DNA of 64,000 bases from Deferribacter abyssi (GCF_049472655.1 NZ_JAQNCS010000004.1:62001-126000); one strand, 5' to 3'; counted from the stretch's first letter, positions 1-8,145 are shown. Notes: generated by a model not told the origin, from the sequence alone. A program made the numbers and translations.

Positions 1-1
1 G

Positions 2-427
2 GTGAAAGAGATGAAAATAAGTAATGATGAATTGTTTCAGATTGGTGAAGTTGCAGAAATGCTTGGCATCACTACAAGAACCATAAGGTATTACGAAGAA
101 ATTGGTCTTATGGACCCTCCACAGAGACTCGAAGGCGGGATCAGAATCTATAGAAAAGATGATATTAAAAGGCTGAAGTTTATTTTAAAACTGAAAGAAC
201 TTGGGATATCTTTAAAAGAAATGCAGGAACTTGCTCAAATATATAAAATACATCAAACACCAGAAAAAATAATGCCAAAATTAATTGAAATTTTAGACTC
301 ACATATTGCGAAAATTGACGAAAAAATAGCAAAACTTGCTTCACTTAGAAATGATATTGTTGACTATAAGGCAAAAATTTTAAAGATTCTAAAGCAAAAT
401 AACACTAAGTTTTCTCAGAAAAATTAG
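2..427 (+). CDS. MerR family transcriptional regulator
   Basis: One-component DNA-binding regulator of the MerR family. The winged helix-turn-helix lies at about residues 11-80, with the family signature around TTRTIRYYEEIGL and a wing residue set RIYRKDDIKRLKFI; the C-terminal half (about 85-135) is a dimerisation coiled coil rich in Lys, Ile and Glu. There is no cysteine at all, so a metal- or thiol-sensing MerR is unlikely. The helical motif after the wing (LKELGISLKEM) recalls regulators of acyl-CoA/branched-chain catabolism such as LiuR, which is only a resemblance. The first start visible is GTG at 2; ATG at 11 is equally possible, and the frame might begin before the window. Confidence 0.85.
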   Translation: MKEMKISNDELFQIGEVAEMLGITTRTIRYYEEIGLMDPPQRLEGGIRIYRKDDIKRLKFILKLKELGISLKEMQELAQIYKIHQTPEKIMPKLIEILDSHIAKIDEKIAKLASLRNDIVDYKAKILKILKQNNTKFSQKN

Positions 428-535
428 AAGTAAGTACTTGTAATGATTTTTTATGAAGTATTAAAATAAATGATTAATTATTTTTCACTAATATGTGAAA
501 ATTGAAAGTTAAACAAATCAAGATAGGAGGATGTT

Positions 536-1084
536 ATGAAAAAAATATTAATAGTTTTGTTTTCTTTTCTAATCGTTACTACATCGTTGCAGGCAAAAAA
601 TGTCTCGGGTATTTCAATTCAAGACACTTATGATTTTGGTAACAAAACTCTCGTTTTAAATGGTACCGGCTATAGAAAAAAGTTTTTTATCAAAATATAT
701 ATAGGTGCTCTTTATGTTGAAAAGAAAACATCAAACTTTGAAGAAGTGTTAAATCAAAATCCAAAAGTAATAAAAATGCATTTCCTATATAAAAAGGTTA
801 AAGCTGGACAAATGCAAAAAGCATTTAAAGAAGGGTTCGAAAAAGCTTCACCTAATTTAGTAAATTCAGATTCAGTTGCTAAGTTTCTAAACGTATTTAA
901 TTTTGATGTTGTAAGAGGTGATGAAATTGATTTAATACTAGATAATGACAATGTAATAGTGACTCATAACAATAAAAAAATAGCTGAAATCAAATCAAAG
1001 GAGCTTGCAGAAGCAATCCTTAAAATATACATAGGTGAAAGACCTGCTGATAAAAATTTAAAAAAAGGATTGTTAGGAGTTTAA
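536..1084 (+). CDS. Exported chalcone isomerase-like protein
   Basis: Secreted or periplasmic protein of about 182 residues with a clear Sec signal peptide (MKKILIVLFSFLIVTTSLQA). The mature part begins with an ISIQDTYDFGNKTLVLNGTGYRKK-type stretch followed by an IYIGALYVEKK segment, which is characteristic of the bacterial chalcone isomerase-like family; these are lipid-binding folds without proven isomerase activity. A strong Shine-Dalgarno (AGGAGG) sits at about 525-530. It is followed 4 nt later by a thioesterase gene, so the two are probably co-transcribed, perhaps with a fatty-acid-related job. The function is not known. Confidence 0.75.
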   Translation: MKKILIVLFSFLIVTTSLQAKNVSGISIQDTYDFGNKTLVLNGTGYRKKFFIKIYIGALYVEKKTSNFEEVLNQNPKVIKMHFLYKKVKAGQMQKAFKEGFEKASPNLVNSDSVAKFLNVFNFDVVRGDEIDLILDNDNVIVTHNNKKIAEIKSKELAEAILKIYIGERPADKNLKKGLLGV

Positions 1085-1088
1085 TCTG

Positions 1089-1490
1089 ATGGAGTTCAGT
1101 ACTGAAATAGAAGTAAGGTTTAGTGATTTGGATGCGTATGGACATGTAAACAATGCAGTATTTTTTACTTATCTAGAAACGGCAAGAACAAAACTGTTTA
1201 AAGACTATTTTTCAAAAGCAACTGCTGAAAGGTTATTTTTTCTCGTTGTTAAAGCAGAGTGTGAGTATAAAATCCCTATAAATTATTCTGACAAAGTTGT
1301 TGTTAGCATTGGTGTAGAAAGTATTGGTAATACCAGTTTTACTTTTAACTATAAAATACATAATGGAGAATACAAGGTTTTTGCTGTAGCAAAAACTGTG
1401 ATGGTAACTTTTGACGCAAATAAAAATAAACCGGTGAGAATACCTGAATCATTTTTAAAATTATTAACAGAAGGTTGTTGTACTGCCTAA
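1089..1490 (+). CDS. Hot-dog fold acyl-CoA thioesterase (YbgC/4HBT family)
   Basis: A 133-residue single hot-dog domain protein. The N-terminal motif VRFSDLDAYGHVNNAVFFTY carries the catalytic-type Asp and the conserved His-Val-Asn-Asn of the 4-hydroxybenzoyl-CoA thioesterase/YbgC family, which hydrolyses acyl-CoA thioesters in the cytoplasm as tetramers. Length is normal for the family. The gene starts 4 nt after the chalcone-isomerase-like gene. Substrate cannot be told from sequence. Confidence 0.85.
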   Translation: MEFSTEIEVRFSDLDAYGHVNNAVFFTYLETARTKLFKDYFSKATAERLFFLVVKAECEYKIPINYSDKVVVSIGVESIGNTSFTFNYKIHNGEYKVFAVAKTVMVTFDANKNKPVRIPESFLKLLTEGCCTA

Positions 1491-1498
1491 TTTTTAAT

Positions 1499-1568
1499 GA
1501 TTGCTTCGTTGCTATTACTTCTTCAATGACAAATAGTCCTTGTCATTGCAAGCGGTAGCGGAGCAATC
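1499..1568. repeat. Degenerate palindromic intergenic repeat (REP-like)
   Basis: A 70-bp imperfect palindrome between convergent genes. Inner arms AATGACAA (1525-1532) and TTGTCATT (1540-1547) pair perfectly around a 7-nt loop. Outer arms are 1499-1516 and 1551-1568; they match at 12 of 18 positions and every mismatch is a transition. The right arm has the familiar form GTCATTGCAAGCGGTAGCGG followed by AGCAATCT, a dispersed sequence type seen between genes in many bacterial genomes. It may also serve as a terminator for the two converging operons. Confidence 0.6.
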
Positions 1569-1676
1569 TTTTTATTACCAGCTATTTAGGTAGTTGTTTA
1601 GTTTCACCTTTTTAGGCCAATCTTTCAATATCTACTCAGAAAAGGTTTTTAGTTGTTATGCGTCAGAATGTGTAAC

Positions 1677-2369
1677 TTACGCAATTATTTTTGCTAAAAA
1701 ATCGATTACCGGTATAATGAAAAGGGATGGCAGCATATTTCCCGTTTTAATTTTTGTTAGTCCTAGCATATTTAAACCTATACCTAAAATTATAATACCT
1801 CCAACCACTGAAATACCATTTACATAGATTGGATCATTTAATAAAAATGTGAATTTAAATGCTAATAAACTCAAAAAACCTTGGTATACTAAAATTACTA
1901 CAACAGAAAAAAGGACACCTATACCTAGGGTTGAAGCTAAAATAATAGACGATACTCCATCCAGCAAACTTTTTATGTAAAGAACAGAGGGATCATTATT
2001 CAGACCGTCGTTTATAGCTCCAATGATTGTCATAGAACCTACACAAAAGAGAACTGAAGCAGTAACAAAAGCAAGTACAAAACTTCCTGATTCACTTCTA
2101 AATTTTTGTTGAAAATAGCCTCCTATATTTTCTAAAAACAATTCAATGTTTATCAGTTCTCCCACTACTGTTCCTATAACCATAGCAATTAGAGCCAACA
2201 AAAAATCATGTTTTTCAAAAGACATTTTGATACCTAACACAACAACTGCAAGCCCCAGTGCTTTCATGACAGAATCTTTAATCTCTGACCTAATTCGCTT
2301 TCCAATTGTAACACCTAGAATACTACCAACACCAACAGCCATAACATTGACAACAGTCCCTATAATCAT
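1677..2369 (-). CDS. DUF554 family membrane protein (YdfK-like)
   Basis: Integral membrane protein of 230 residues with about six to seven hydrophobic helices and glycine-rich turns. The N-terminus (MIIGTVVNVMAVGVGSILG) and the segment FCVGSMTIIGAINDGLNNDP are typical of the DUF554 family (E. coli YqgA / B. subtilis YdfK), whose role is unknown, possibly transport. The ATG overlaps the stop of the upstream phospholipase D gene (ATGA), so it is the last gene of the yjbQ-DHH-ysxC-PLD operon. Confidence 0.85.
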   Translation of the reverse strand: MIIGTVVNVMAVGVGSILGVTIGKRIRSEIKDSVMKALGLAVVVLGIKMSFEKHDFLLALIAMVIGTVVGELINIELFLENIGGYFQQKFRSESGSFVLAFVTASVLFCVGSMTIIGAINDGLNNDPSVLYIKSLLDGVSSIILASTLGIGVLFSVVVILVYQGFLSLLAFKFTFLLNDPIYVNGISVVGGIIILGIGLNMLGLTKIKTGNMLPSLFIIPVIDFLAKIIA

Positions 2370-2935
2370 CTAATACCTCTTATATATTTTATCACTTCTT
2401 GAGCCATTTCAGATGATTCAATTCTTACACTTGTTTCATAATTATATTTCATGGCACTATGGGTATAATTATGACTTCCAAGGTAAACTATTTTATTGTC
2501 TATTACTACGACTTTTGCATGAAGCTTTCTTTCGGGAGAGTCGTACCAGACTATGGCTCCTTTTTTTCTCAATTCCTCTCCAGTATCTTTATTAAATCTG
2601 GTTGTAATATCATCATTTTTTCCTATATCAAAGACTGCATATACCTTTACACCTTTCTTTAATGCATCAAATATAGCTTCTTCTATAAGAGTAGAATAAT
2701 TGAACTTATAATCATCCGTTTTAAACATATACATGGCAATGTAAATGCTATTTTTTGCATCTTCTATGTCTTTAATTAGAGATTTTAAAATTTTTCTATT
2801 GGGTAAAAAGGTTACTTTACCTTCATGTTTAATCAGTTTTGCAGAAATATTTGTAATTACAAAAAAAAATGCAACAAACACAACTAATGAAACATTAAGA
2901 AAAAGCTTTTTCTTCGATAATCTGTAAAAGTTCAT
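2366..2935 (-). CDS. Phospholipase D-like nuclease, membrane-anchored or exported
   Basis: A single-HKD PLD-superfamily protein of about 189 residues. A hydrophobic N-terminal helix (FLNVSLVVFVAFFFVITNIS) acts as signal or anchor. The catalytic motif is LHAKVVVIDNKIVYLGSHN near residues 135-153 (His, Lys, Asp of HxKxxxxD), followed by Ser-Asn in GSHNYT. One HKD per chain implies a homodimer, as in Nuc/endonuclease-type PLDs acting on DNA or phosphodiesters outside the cytoplasm. I chose the ATG at 2935 because AAAGGGG lies just upstream and because the next start would lie deeper inside ysxC; even so it overlaps ysxC by 41 bp. Followed by DUF554 with an ATGA overlap. Confidence 0.8.
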   Translation of the reverse strand: MNFYRLSKKKLFLNVSLVVFVAFFFVITNISAKLIKHEGKVTFLPNRKILKSLIKDIEDAKNSIYIAMYMFKTDDYKFNYSTLIEEAIFDALKKGVKVYAVFDIGKNDDITTRFNKDTGEELRKKGAIVWYDSPERKLHAKVVVIDNKIVYLGSHNYTHSAMKYNYETSVRIESSEMAQEVIKYIRGIR

Positions 2936-3470
2936 CACGACCCCTTTTAGTAACACTTGAAAAAGTGACAAGTTTTTTTTCGTCAACCCCTAATTTAATC
3001 GATATATCCCTCTTTTGTTTTGCTATTTTATTATTTGATAATTTATCTGATTTGGTTAGTACAATAATGGCATCAACAGAATAAGCTTCCAACCATTCCA
3101 GCATCATCATATCATCTTTTGTAGGACCAATTCTTATGTCAATAATCAACACAACACACTTAAGTTGTGTTCTTTTTAAGAGATAAGTTTCAATTATAAA
3201 CTTCCACTTTTCTTGTTCTTTTTTAGATACCTTTGCATAACCATAACCTGGTAAATCCACAAAAATTATTTTATTATTAATATTAAAAAAATTTATTGCT
3301 CTCGTTTTTCCTGGTTTTTTGCTCACTTTTACTAGCTTTTTTCTGTTTGTGAGAGCATTAATCATAGAAGATTTACCTACATTACTCCTTCCCACAAAGG
3401 CAATTTCAGGCAATTCGGTATTGGGATAATCTTTCTCAAAAAACGCAGATTTAATAAATTCAGCTTTCAT
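2895..3470 (-). CDS. ysxC: Ribosome biogenesis GTP-binding protein YsxC/EngB
   Basis: TRAFAC-class GTPase of 191 residues needed for assembly of the large ribosomal subunit. Motifs are complete: G1 GRSNVGKSS at about 27-35, G2 region GKTRAINFF, G3 DLPGYG at about 73-78, G4 TKSD at about 138-141, and the family-typical FVGRSNVGKSS context. Its ATG overlaps the end of the DHH phosphoesterase by 4 bp and its own 3' end overlaps the PLD gene. Length is normal. Confidence 0.95.
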   Translation of the reverse strand: MKAEFIKSAFFEKDYPNTELPEIAFVGRSNVGKSSMINALTNRKKLVKVSKKPGKTRAINFFNINNKIIFVDLPGYGYAKVSKKEQEKWKFIIETYLLKRTQLKCVVLIIDIRIGPTKDDMMMLEWLEAYSVDAIIVLTKSDKLSNNKIAKQKRDISIKLGVDEKKLVTFSSVTKRGRDELLQIIEEKAFS

Positions 3471-4309
3471 GTTACACCTATATCTTTTAAAAACTGGTTT
3501 ATGCCAAAATCAAAGTCAGTGGAAAACCCTGCAGCATTTTTGTGCCCTCCGCCACCATTTTTTTTAGCTATATTAGAAACGTCTATATCTTTTCTTGAGC
3601 GCAAAGAAATTTTCTTTTTTTGTGCATTGATAATTATTACGTAATCCAAACTAAACTCATTGATCAAAAAATGACCAAGTTCAGAATTGTACATTTCAGC
3701 AAAAAGATAACCAAATTTCTTCCCTTCTTTATCTTTATTTATAGTGATGTAATCTTTAGCCCTAATCAGGTAATCTTTTTGTCTACACTTTTCAATTTCC
3801 AAAAGAAAATTCTCTTTATCTTCAAAATCCACTGAAGGTTTTTTTAAAAATCTATCAACAAATCTCTCTAATCCATAAAGATAAAAAAGCATATTTAAAT
3901 CTAAACTTCTCCTATCATCAAGAATCCAGATATCATAGTCATTAACGAGTTTTACAAAGTCCTCATAGTTACTTATCTCATACCCTTCATTAATAAGCCA
4001 TTCATAGGTGAGAAGTGTGGCACATTTTTCCATAGAGTGAATTACACCTTTATATTTTCTGAAATGCAGTGTAGTTTTGTGGTGATCTATCAGCAAAACG
4101 TCTCTTTCCCTACGAATTAAATCGAAGACATCTTTAGAGGGGACAACGTCTGTAATGATGATTTTATCATAATTCACATAACTTTTAATCAAAAATTCAT
4201 CAACTTCATCATAGTTGAGATAGTAAGTATCTGTTTTGTGTAAAGCTTTTTTTACAATTATGCCGCATCCTGCTCCATCTAAGTCATTATGTGTGATATG
4301 TAAAATCAT
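3467..4309 (-). CDS. DHH/DHHA1-family phosphoesterase
   Basis: A 280-residue cytoplasmic phosphoesterase of the DHH superfamily (relatives are NrnA, RecJ, c-di-AMP phosphodiesterases). The N-terminal motif HITHNDLDGAGCG holds the first metal-binding Asp residues, the DHH motif itself is in LLIDHHKTT (about residue 75), and a C-terminal DHHA1 substrate-binding signature GGGGHKNAAGF lies near 252-262. The shape (DLDG rather than DADA) is close to the short archaeal-like/oligoribonuclease group. It follows yjbQ by 1 nt and overlaps ysxC. Exact substrate unknown. Confidence 0.85.
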   Translation of the reverse strand: MILHITHNDLDGAGCGIIVKKALHKTDTYYLNYDEVDEFLIKSYVNYDKIIITDVVPSKDVFDLIRRERDVLLIDHHKTTLHFRKYKGVIHSMEKCATLLTYEWLINEGYEISNYEDFVKLVNDYDIWILDDRRSLDLNMLFYLYGLERFVDRFLKKPSVDFEDKENFLLEIEKCRQKDYLIRAKDYITINKDKEGKKFGYLFAEMYNSELGHFLINEFSLDYVIIINAQKKKISLRSRKDIDVSNIAKKNGGGGHKNAAGFSTDFDFGINQFLKDIGVT

Positions 4310-4310
4310 T

Positions 4311-4730
4311 TCACTCTCCGATTATTTTTATTAGCACTCTTTTTTTTCTTTGACCATCAAATTCACCATAAAAAATCTGTTCCCACGGGCCAAAATCCAG
4401 CTTACCATTTGTTACTGCCACTACTACCTCTCTTCCCATGATTTGTCTTTTTAAATGTGCATCTCCATTATCTTCTCCAGTAAGATTGTGTCTATAAAGG
4501 GATAAAGGTTCGTGAGGAGCAAGCTCCTCAAGCCATCTTTTATAATCTTCATGAAGCCCACTTTCATCATCATTGATAAATACACTTGCAGTAATATGCA
4601 TTGCATTGACCAAACATAACCCTTCTTTAATACCACTTTCATCAACTGCCTTTTGCACTTCATTAGTTATATTTATAAACTCAACTTTACTTTTTGTGTT
4701 GAACCAGAGTTCTTTTCTATATGATTTCAT
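4311..4730 (-). CDS. YjbQ family protein (UPF0047)
   Basis: A 139-residue protein of the YjbQ/UPF0047 family, small cytoplasmic beta proteins for which weak thiamine-phosphate synthase activity has been reported. Family marks are visible: the segment AMHITASVFINDDESGLHED with the conserved His and Asp-Asp-Glu, a further HNLTGEDNGDAHLKRQIMG, and the C-terminal DFGPWEQIFYGEFDG. It is the first gene of a five-gene minus-strand operon; AGGAGGTGCTGC precedes its ATG. Confidence 0.9.
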   Translation of the reverse strand: MKSYRKELWFNTKSKVEFINITNEVQKAVDESGIKEGLCLVNAMHITASVFINDDESGLHEDYKRWLEELAPHEPLSLYRHNLTGEDNGDAHLKRQIMGREVVVAVTNGKLDFGPWEQIFYGEFDGQRKKRVLIKIIGE

Positions 4731-5006
4731 GCAGCACCTCCTGCTTTTTTAAATACTATTTATTTATAATAATGTAAAATATTTTATTTGCAAAGATGGT
4801 GCTTAAAGAAAGGCTTGCCCCCTTTGGAACATCTCAAAAGGTTTAGGGTTTATCATAAACTATATGAGATAAGAAATTTTAGTAATTGAAGGATAACAAT
4901 CAGTGTAATAAGGAAAAATATATTAAAACGATTAGTCTATTGTTTTTAGAACGTAACAACCTGTTGGTATTTATATTTTTTAAACATGTTAGTTCAGCTA
5001 AAAAAG
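4731..5006. other. Divergent intergenic region, no gene seen
   Basis: About 280 bp of AT-rich sequence between the divergent yjbQ and STAS-like genes. It must hold the promoter of the yjbQ operon near its left end and leads into a clear promoter at 5007-5035 for the rightward gene. I find no open frame with a ribosome binding site, no tRNA and no strong hairpin in the remainder. Confidence 0.5.
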
Positions 5007-5035
5007 TTGACATTTTTATAACACTATATTATAAC
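5007..5035 (+). promoter_or_regulatory. Sigma-70 type promoter of the STAS-like gene
   Basis: TTGACA at 5007-5012, a 17-bp spacer, and TATAAC at 5030-5035. Initiation would be near 5042, which excludes the TTG codon at 5041 as the gene start and supports ATG at 5068. Confidence 0.75.
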
Positions 5036-5067
5036 GTTGTTTGTTACTAAATGAAGGATTGCGCAAA

Positions 5068-5430
5068 ATGGAAAGATTGGAAATTTTATCCCATAAAGGT
5101 AAGATCATTATATACTTAAACTTTAGTGAAGCAACACCAATGGAAGCTTATAAGCTGATTGAAGATGGTAAAAAAGCAATAAGAACGATGCAAAAGAATA
5201 GTGTTTATACTCTTGTAAACGTGAAAAATCTGAATGGCGGTAAAGATTTACAAATGGCATTAAAGGATTTTGCAGAACACAATAAACCCTATGTTAAATG
5301 CGGAGCAGTGGTGGGAGTTACCGGCTGGAGAAAAGCTGTTTACAGCTTGATATTAAAATTATCTGGTAGAAAAAATTTAAAGCTGTTCGATACTATTCAA
5401 GAAGCAAAAGATTGGCTTTCTACTCAATGA
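5068..5430 (+). CDS. STAS/SpoIIAA-like domain protein
   Basis: A 120-residue cytoplasmic protein. The pattern of an initial beta hairpin, a helix beginning ATPMEAYKLIEDG, the strand YTLVNVKNLNGG, and a C-terminal LFDTIQEAKDWL helix fits the SpoIIAA/STAS-like small-domain group often annotated as STAS/SEC14-like. No catalytic residues are evident; partner unknown. Start at ATG 5068 is preferred because GAAGGA precedes it by 9 nt and because the promoter at 5007-5035 starts RNA near 5042. Its last 7 bp overlap tail-to-tail with the exonuclease gene on the other strand. Confidence 0.65.
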   Translation: MERLEILSHKGKIIIYLNFSEATPMEAYKLIEDGKKAIRTMQKNSVYTLVNVKNLNGGKDLQMALKDFAEHNKPYVKCGAVVGVTGWRKAVYSLILKLSGRKNLKLFDTIQEAKDWLSTQ

Positions 5431-6023
5431 AAATAATAAATAAGCTCATGCAGAGTAATATTTTCATTTTCTTTTAATAAGCAATCAATAAGTTTTACAA
5501 AGATTACTGCTGTATGTGCGGCGTCAAAAACTGCTCTATGTCTGTAACTACCAAAAAAACTCATATTTATTTGAAAATAGTTTATCAAAGAATCTAAACT
5601 ATAACTTTTTAAACCTTTCACAACTTTTCTTGCAATCTTCAAGGTATCAACTACAGCAATTAGAGAGCAAGAAATATTGCAAGTTTTATAAAAGTAATCA
5701 ATAAACTTAAAATCAAACGATGCATTATGAGCAACTAAAACGGTATTTTCAATATATTTACTAAAATGAGGTAAAACTTCATGGATTTTAGGAGCATCAG
5801 CTACAATGTCATCACTGATTTTATGAACTTGATATGCTGCATGAGGGATTGGTTTTTCTGGATTTATCAAGGTAGAAAAACCTTTATCAAATCTAATAGA
5901 TAATCCAGGATAAATTTTAATTGCTCCTATTTCCACAAGTCTTGCCCCTTTGTATGGGCTTAATCCTGTAGTTTCGGTATCTACTACTGTAAAAGTATAG
6001 TTGGTTAACTTATTATCAAGCAT
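5424..6023 (-). CDS. DnaQ-like 3'-5' exonuclease (DEDDh)
   Basis: A 199-residue exonuclease of the DnaQ/PolC-epsilon family. Exo I is VVDTETTGL (Asp and Glu, about 12-20), Exo II is VAHNASFDFKFID (about 95-107), and Exo III is HRAVFDAAHTA (about 161-171), so all DEDDh acidic residues plus His are present. It lacks a polymerase module and could be a proofreading subunit or a stand-alone exonuclease. The ATG overlaps the 3' end of rsmA by 8 bp, the last gene of pdxA-rsmA-exonuclease. Confidence 0.88.
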   Translation of the reverse strand: MLDNKLTNYTFTVVDTETTGLSPYKGARLVEIGAIKIYPGLSIRFDKGFSTLINPEKPIPHAAYQVHKISDDIVADAPKIHEVLPHFSKYIENTVLVAHNASFDFKFIDYFYKTCNISCSLIAVVDTLKIARKVVKGLKSYSLDSLINYFQINMSFFGSYRHRAVFDAAHTAVIFVKLIDCLLKENENITLHELIYYFH

Positions 6024-6822
6024 ATAACTTCTCGTATAACTTTATAAAATCATTTAGACTAAGTTGTTCTCCCCTTATCTTTTCTCCTAACATTTCATCA
6101 ATAATATTTTTTTGTTCTTTATTTAGAAAGTTTAAATTGTTTTTCAAAGTTTTTCTTTTGCTTTTAAAAGCAGCCATAACAAATTTGAAAAAATCTTTTT
6201 CTACTGAGACATTATCAAAATATCTTTTTATAGGTCTAAATTTTAAAATGGTAGAAGTAACTTTAGTGTTTGGCCAAAAATTTACTCCAGAAACATTTCT
6301 AATTTTTTTAATGTCAAAGTAATATTGACAGAATATAGATAAGGAAGAGTATGTTTTAGAGTTTGGTTTACTTATTATTCTATCGGCCACTTCTTTTTGA
6401 AACATAAAAACCATAAGACACATATCATCGATAAACTCTATACATTTTTCTAAAATTTTTACTGATACGTTATAAGGTAAATTACCCACAAATTTTAAAT
6501 TTCCATACGGCAACTCAACCCTACCTATTTCGAGGAAATCTTTGTTTATAATCTTAAGATTTGGATAAAAATATAGGTATCTATCAAGAAAATCACATAC
6601 TTGTTCATCTATTTCAATTACTGTGACATTAGCATTTTTCTGCAGCAACTCATAGGTTACAACCCCACACCCTGGTCCAATTTCCACAACATTTTCATTA
6701 TGTTTCAGTTCTAGATTATCTACAATCTCAGAAATAATATGCTTGTTTGTAAGAAAATGTTGACCTAATGATTTTTTGGTTTTTTGAAATTCGAGTTTGT
6801 ATGCTTTAAGAAGATTTAACAT
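6016..6822 (-). CDS. rsmA: 16S rRNA dimethyladenosine transferase RsmA (KsgA)
   Basis: SAM-dependent dimethylase of two adenines near the 3' end of 16S rRNA, 268 residues. The N-terminal KKSLGQHFLTNKHI, SAM-binding motif I VVEIGPGCGVVTYEL, and catalytic motif IV NLPYNVS are all present. Normal length. It overlaps the end of pdxA by 17 bp, a frequent gene pairing (pdxA-ksgA) in bacteria. Confidence 0.95.
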   Translation of the reverse strand: MLNLLKAYKLEFQKTKKSLGQHFLTNKHIISEIVDNLELKHNENVVEIGPGCGVVTYELLQKNANVTVIEIDEQVCDFLDRYLYFYPNLKIINKDFLEIGRVELPYGNLKFVGNLPYNVSVKILEKCIEFIDDMCLMVFMFQKEVADRIISKPNSKTYSSLSIFCQYYFDIKKIRNVSGVNFWPNTKVTSTILKFRPIKRYFDNVSVEKDFFKFVMAAFKSKRKTLKNNLNFLNKEQKNIIDEMLGEKIRGEQLSLNDFIKLYEKLYA

Positions 6823-7771
6823 TTTTCACCATTTCCACTGCAACTTTTATTGCTTTTTTCAAGCTAAAATTGTTAGCAAGGTTCTTACCTGCAATATCGA
6901 AAGCTGTCCCATGATCCACCGATGTTCTAATAATAGGCAAATTCAGTGTTACATTCACTGCAGCACCAAAACTTTCCATCTTAACAGGAATCAATCCTTG
7001 GTCATGGTACATACATACAACAAAGTCGTACTCACCTTTTATTACCTTTGAAAATAAAGAGTCTGCAGGATAAGGACCGTTTACATCTATTTTTTGTTTT
7101 TTCATTTCATGAATTGCAGGTTTTATAATTTTTATTTCTTCATTTCCAAGGGCCCCCTCATCTCCTGCATGAGGATTCAAACCACATACAGCAATTTTTG
7201 GAGTTTTTTTTCCAAAAAACTTTCCAGCATTATGTGCGTTTATAATTGCCTTTTTTATTTTCTCAGTATCAATATTTTTTGCAACCTGTTTTATAGGTAA
7301 ATGGGTTGTTACAAGCACAACTTTTACTTTGTCGCCCACAAGCATCATACTGTAATCTTTTGAGCCTGTAAGAAAACCTAAAAACTCAGTATGACCGGGA
7401 AATTTATAACCTGCTAGCTGTATTGCTTTTTTATTTATTGGACATGTTACTATTGCGTCCACTCTGCCTGTCATTGCCATTTTTACGGCTTTTTCCACAA
7501 AGAGCATGGATAATCTTCCATACTCTTTTTTTATCTTGCCAAACTCTATGGATTCAAATTCTACAGTATCGTCAGGCTCAACAATCTCATAATTGTTTAA
7601 TGGATCGCTTTGTATGACTTTTTTAAATGTTTCATCAAGAACCTTTTTACTCCCCACGAATAAAATTTTACACCCATCTAGCTGTATTTCTTCGTTTATT
7701 AATTTACAACAAATTTCAGGCCCTATACCTGCTGGATCACCGATTGTAACTGCAACTTTTATCTTTTCCAT
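6806..7771 (-). CDS. pdxA: 4-hydroxythreonine-4-phosphate dehydrogenase PdxA
   Basis: NAD-dependent dehydrogenase of the DXP-dependent pyridoxal phosphate pathway. Family motifs: VTIGDPAGIGPEI at the N-terminus, PGHTEFLGFLTG (metal His), VCMYHDQGLIPVK (metal His), and a C-terminal RTSVDHGTAFDIAGK. A GTG at 7777 is in frame, but the ATG at 7771 fits the family N-terminus better. A -10 box (TATAAT, 7785-7780) sits only 8 bp before this ATG, so the message may be leaderless; no ribosome binding site is visible. Confidence 0.94.
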   Translation of the reverse strand: MEKIKVAVTIGDPAGIGPEICCKLINEEIQLDGCKILFVGSKKVLDETFKKVIQSDPLNNYEIVEPDDTVEFESIEFGKIKKEYGRLSMLFVEKAVKMAMTGRVDAIVTCPINKKAIQLAGYKFPGHTEFLGFLTGSKDYSMMLVGDKVKVVLVTTHLPIKQVAKNIDTEKIKKAIINAHNAGKFFGKKTPKIAVCGLNPHAGDEGALGNEEIKIIKPAIHEMKKQKIDVNGPYPADSLFSKVIKGEYDFVVCMYHDQGLIPVKMESFGAAVNVTLNLPIIRTSVDHGTAFDIAGKNLANNFSLKKAIKVAVEMVKNVKSS

Positions 7772-7779
7772 AATCACAG

Positions 7780-7807
7780 ATTATATATTTCTTAAAATAT
7801 TAATCAA
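7780..7807 (-). promoter_or_regulatory. Putative pdxA promoter giving a leaderless transcript
   Basis: On the minus strand TTGATT (7807-7802), 16-bp spacer, TATAAT (7785-7780). Start of transcription would fall at about 7773-7771, at the pdxA ATG. In such AT-rich DNA a chance match is possible. Confidence 0.45.
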
Positions 7808-7900
7808 CAACAATTCATAAATACTATTTTCCTCACAAAACTCTTTTCATAATAAGTAGTTGGACACTTTAAGAAAAAAGTAATGTCAGGATTACAATCA

Positions 7901-8131
7901 TGGAGTCACCCCATTTTTTGTAAAACCTTGTTTGAAGTTGTTTATGGAAAAATATTTTCTAGGTTTAAGTTCCCATAAAACCGCCATGGATGGCGGTTTT
8001 AGAGGAACTTGCCTCGGAGCAAAACCGGATGTTTTGCGAGAATGAAGAAAATGTTTCTCCATAAACAACAGTACATAACTGCTTGATATATATATAAATT
8101 AGGCTAGCAACAAAAAAACAGGGTGACGTTA
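7901..8131 (+). mobile_element. MITE-like long-palindrome element, copy A
   Basis: A non-coding block of about 230 bp, repeated in the same orientation at 62363-62595. It begins TGGAGTCACCCC and ends near GGGTGAC (8121-8127), an imperfect terminal inverted repeat. Inside is a nested hairpin: outer arms 7937-7959 and 8050-8072 match at about 20 of 23 positions; AAGTTCC/GGAACTT pair inside; and AAAACCGCCA/TGGCGGTTTT form a perfect 10-bp stem around TGGA near 7977-8000. A further small hairpin GCAAAAC-CGGAT-GTTTTGC follows. It is bracketed by direct repeats of 15 bp with one mismatch (AGGATTACAATCATG 7888-7902, AGGATTACAATCGTG 8131-8145). It has no coding capacity, like a miniature inverted-repeat element. 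Confidence 0.7.
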
Positions 8132-8145
8132 GGATTACAATCGTG

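Noticed and set aside
1594..1827. A plus-strand frame of 77 codons
   Set aside because: It runs antisense into the DUF554 membrane gene; its hydrophobic look comes from the opposite-strand coding sequence.
5041..5067. TTG at 5041 as the start of the STAS-like gene
   Set aside because: The promoter at 5007-5035 would begin RNA at about this base and a ribosome site stands before ATG 5068.
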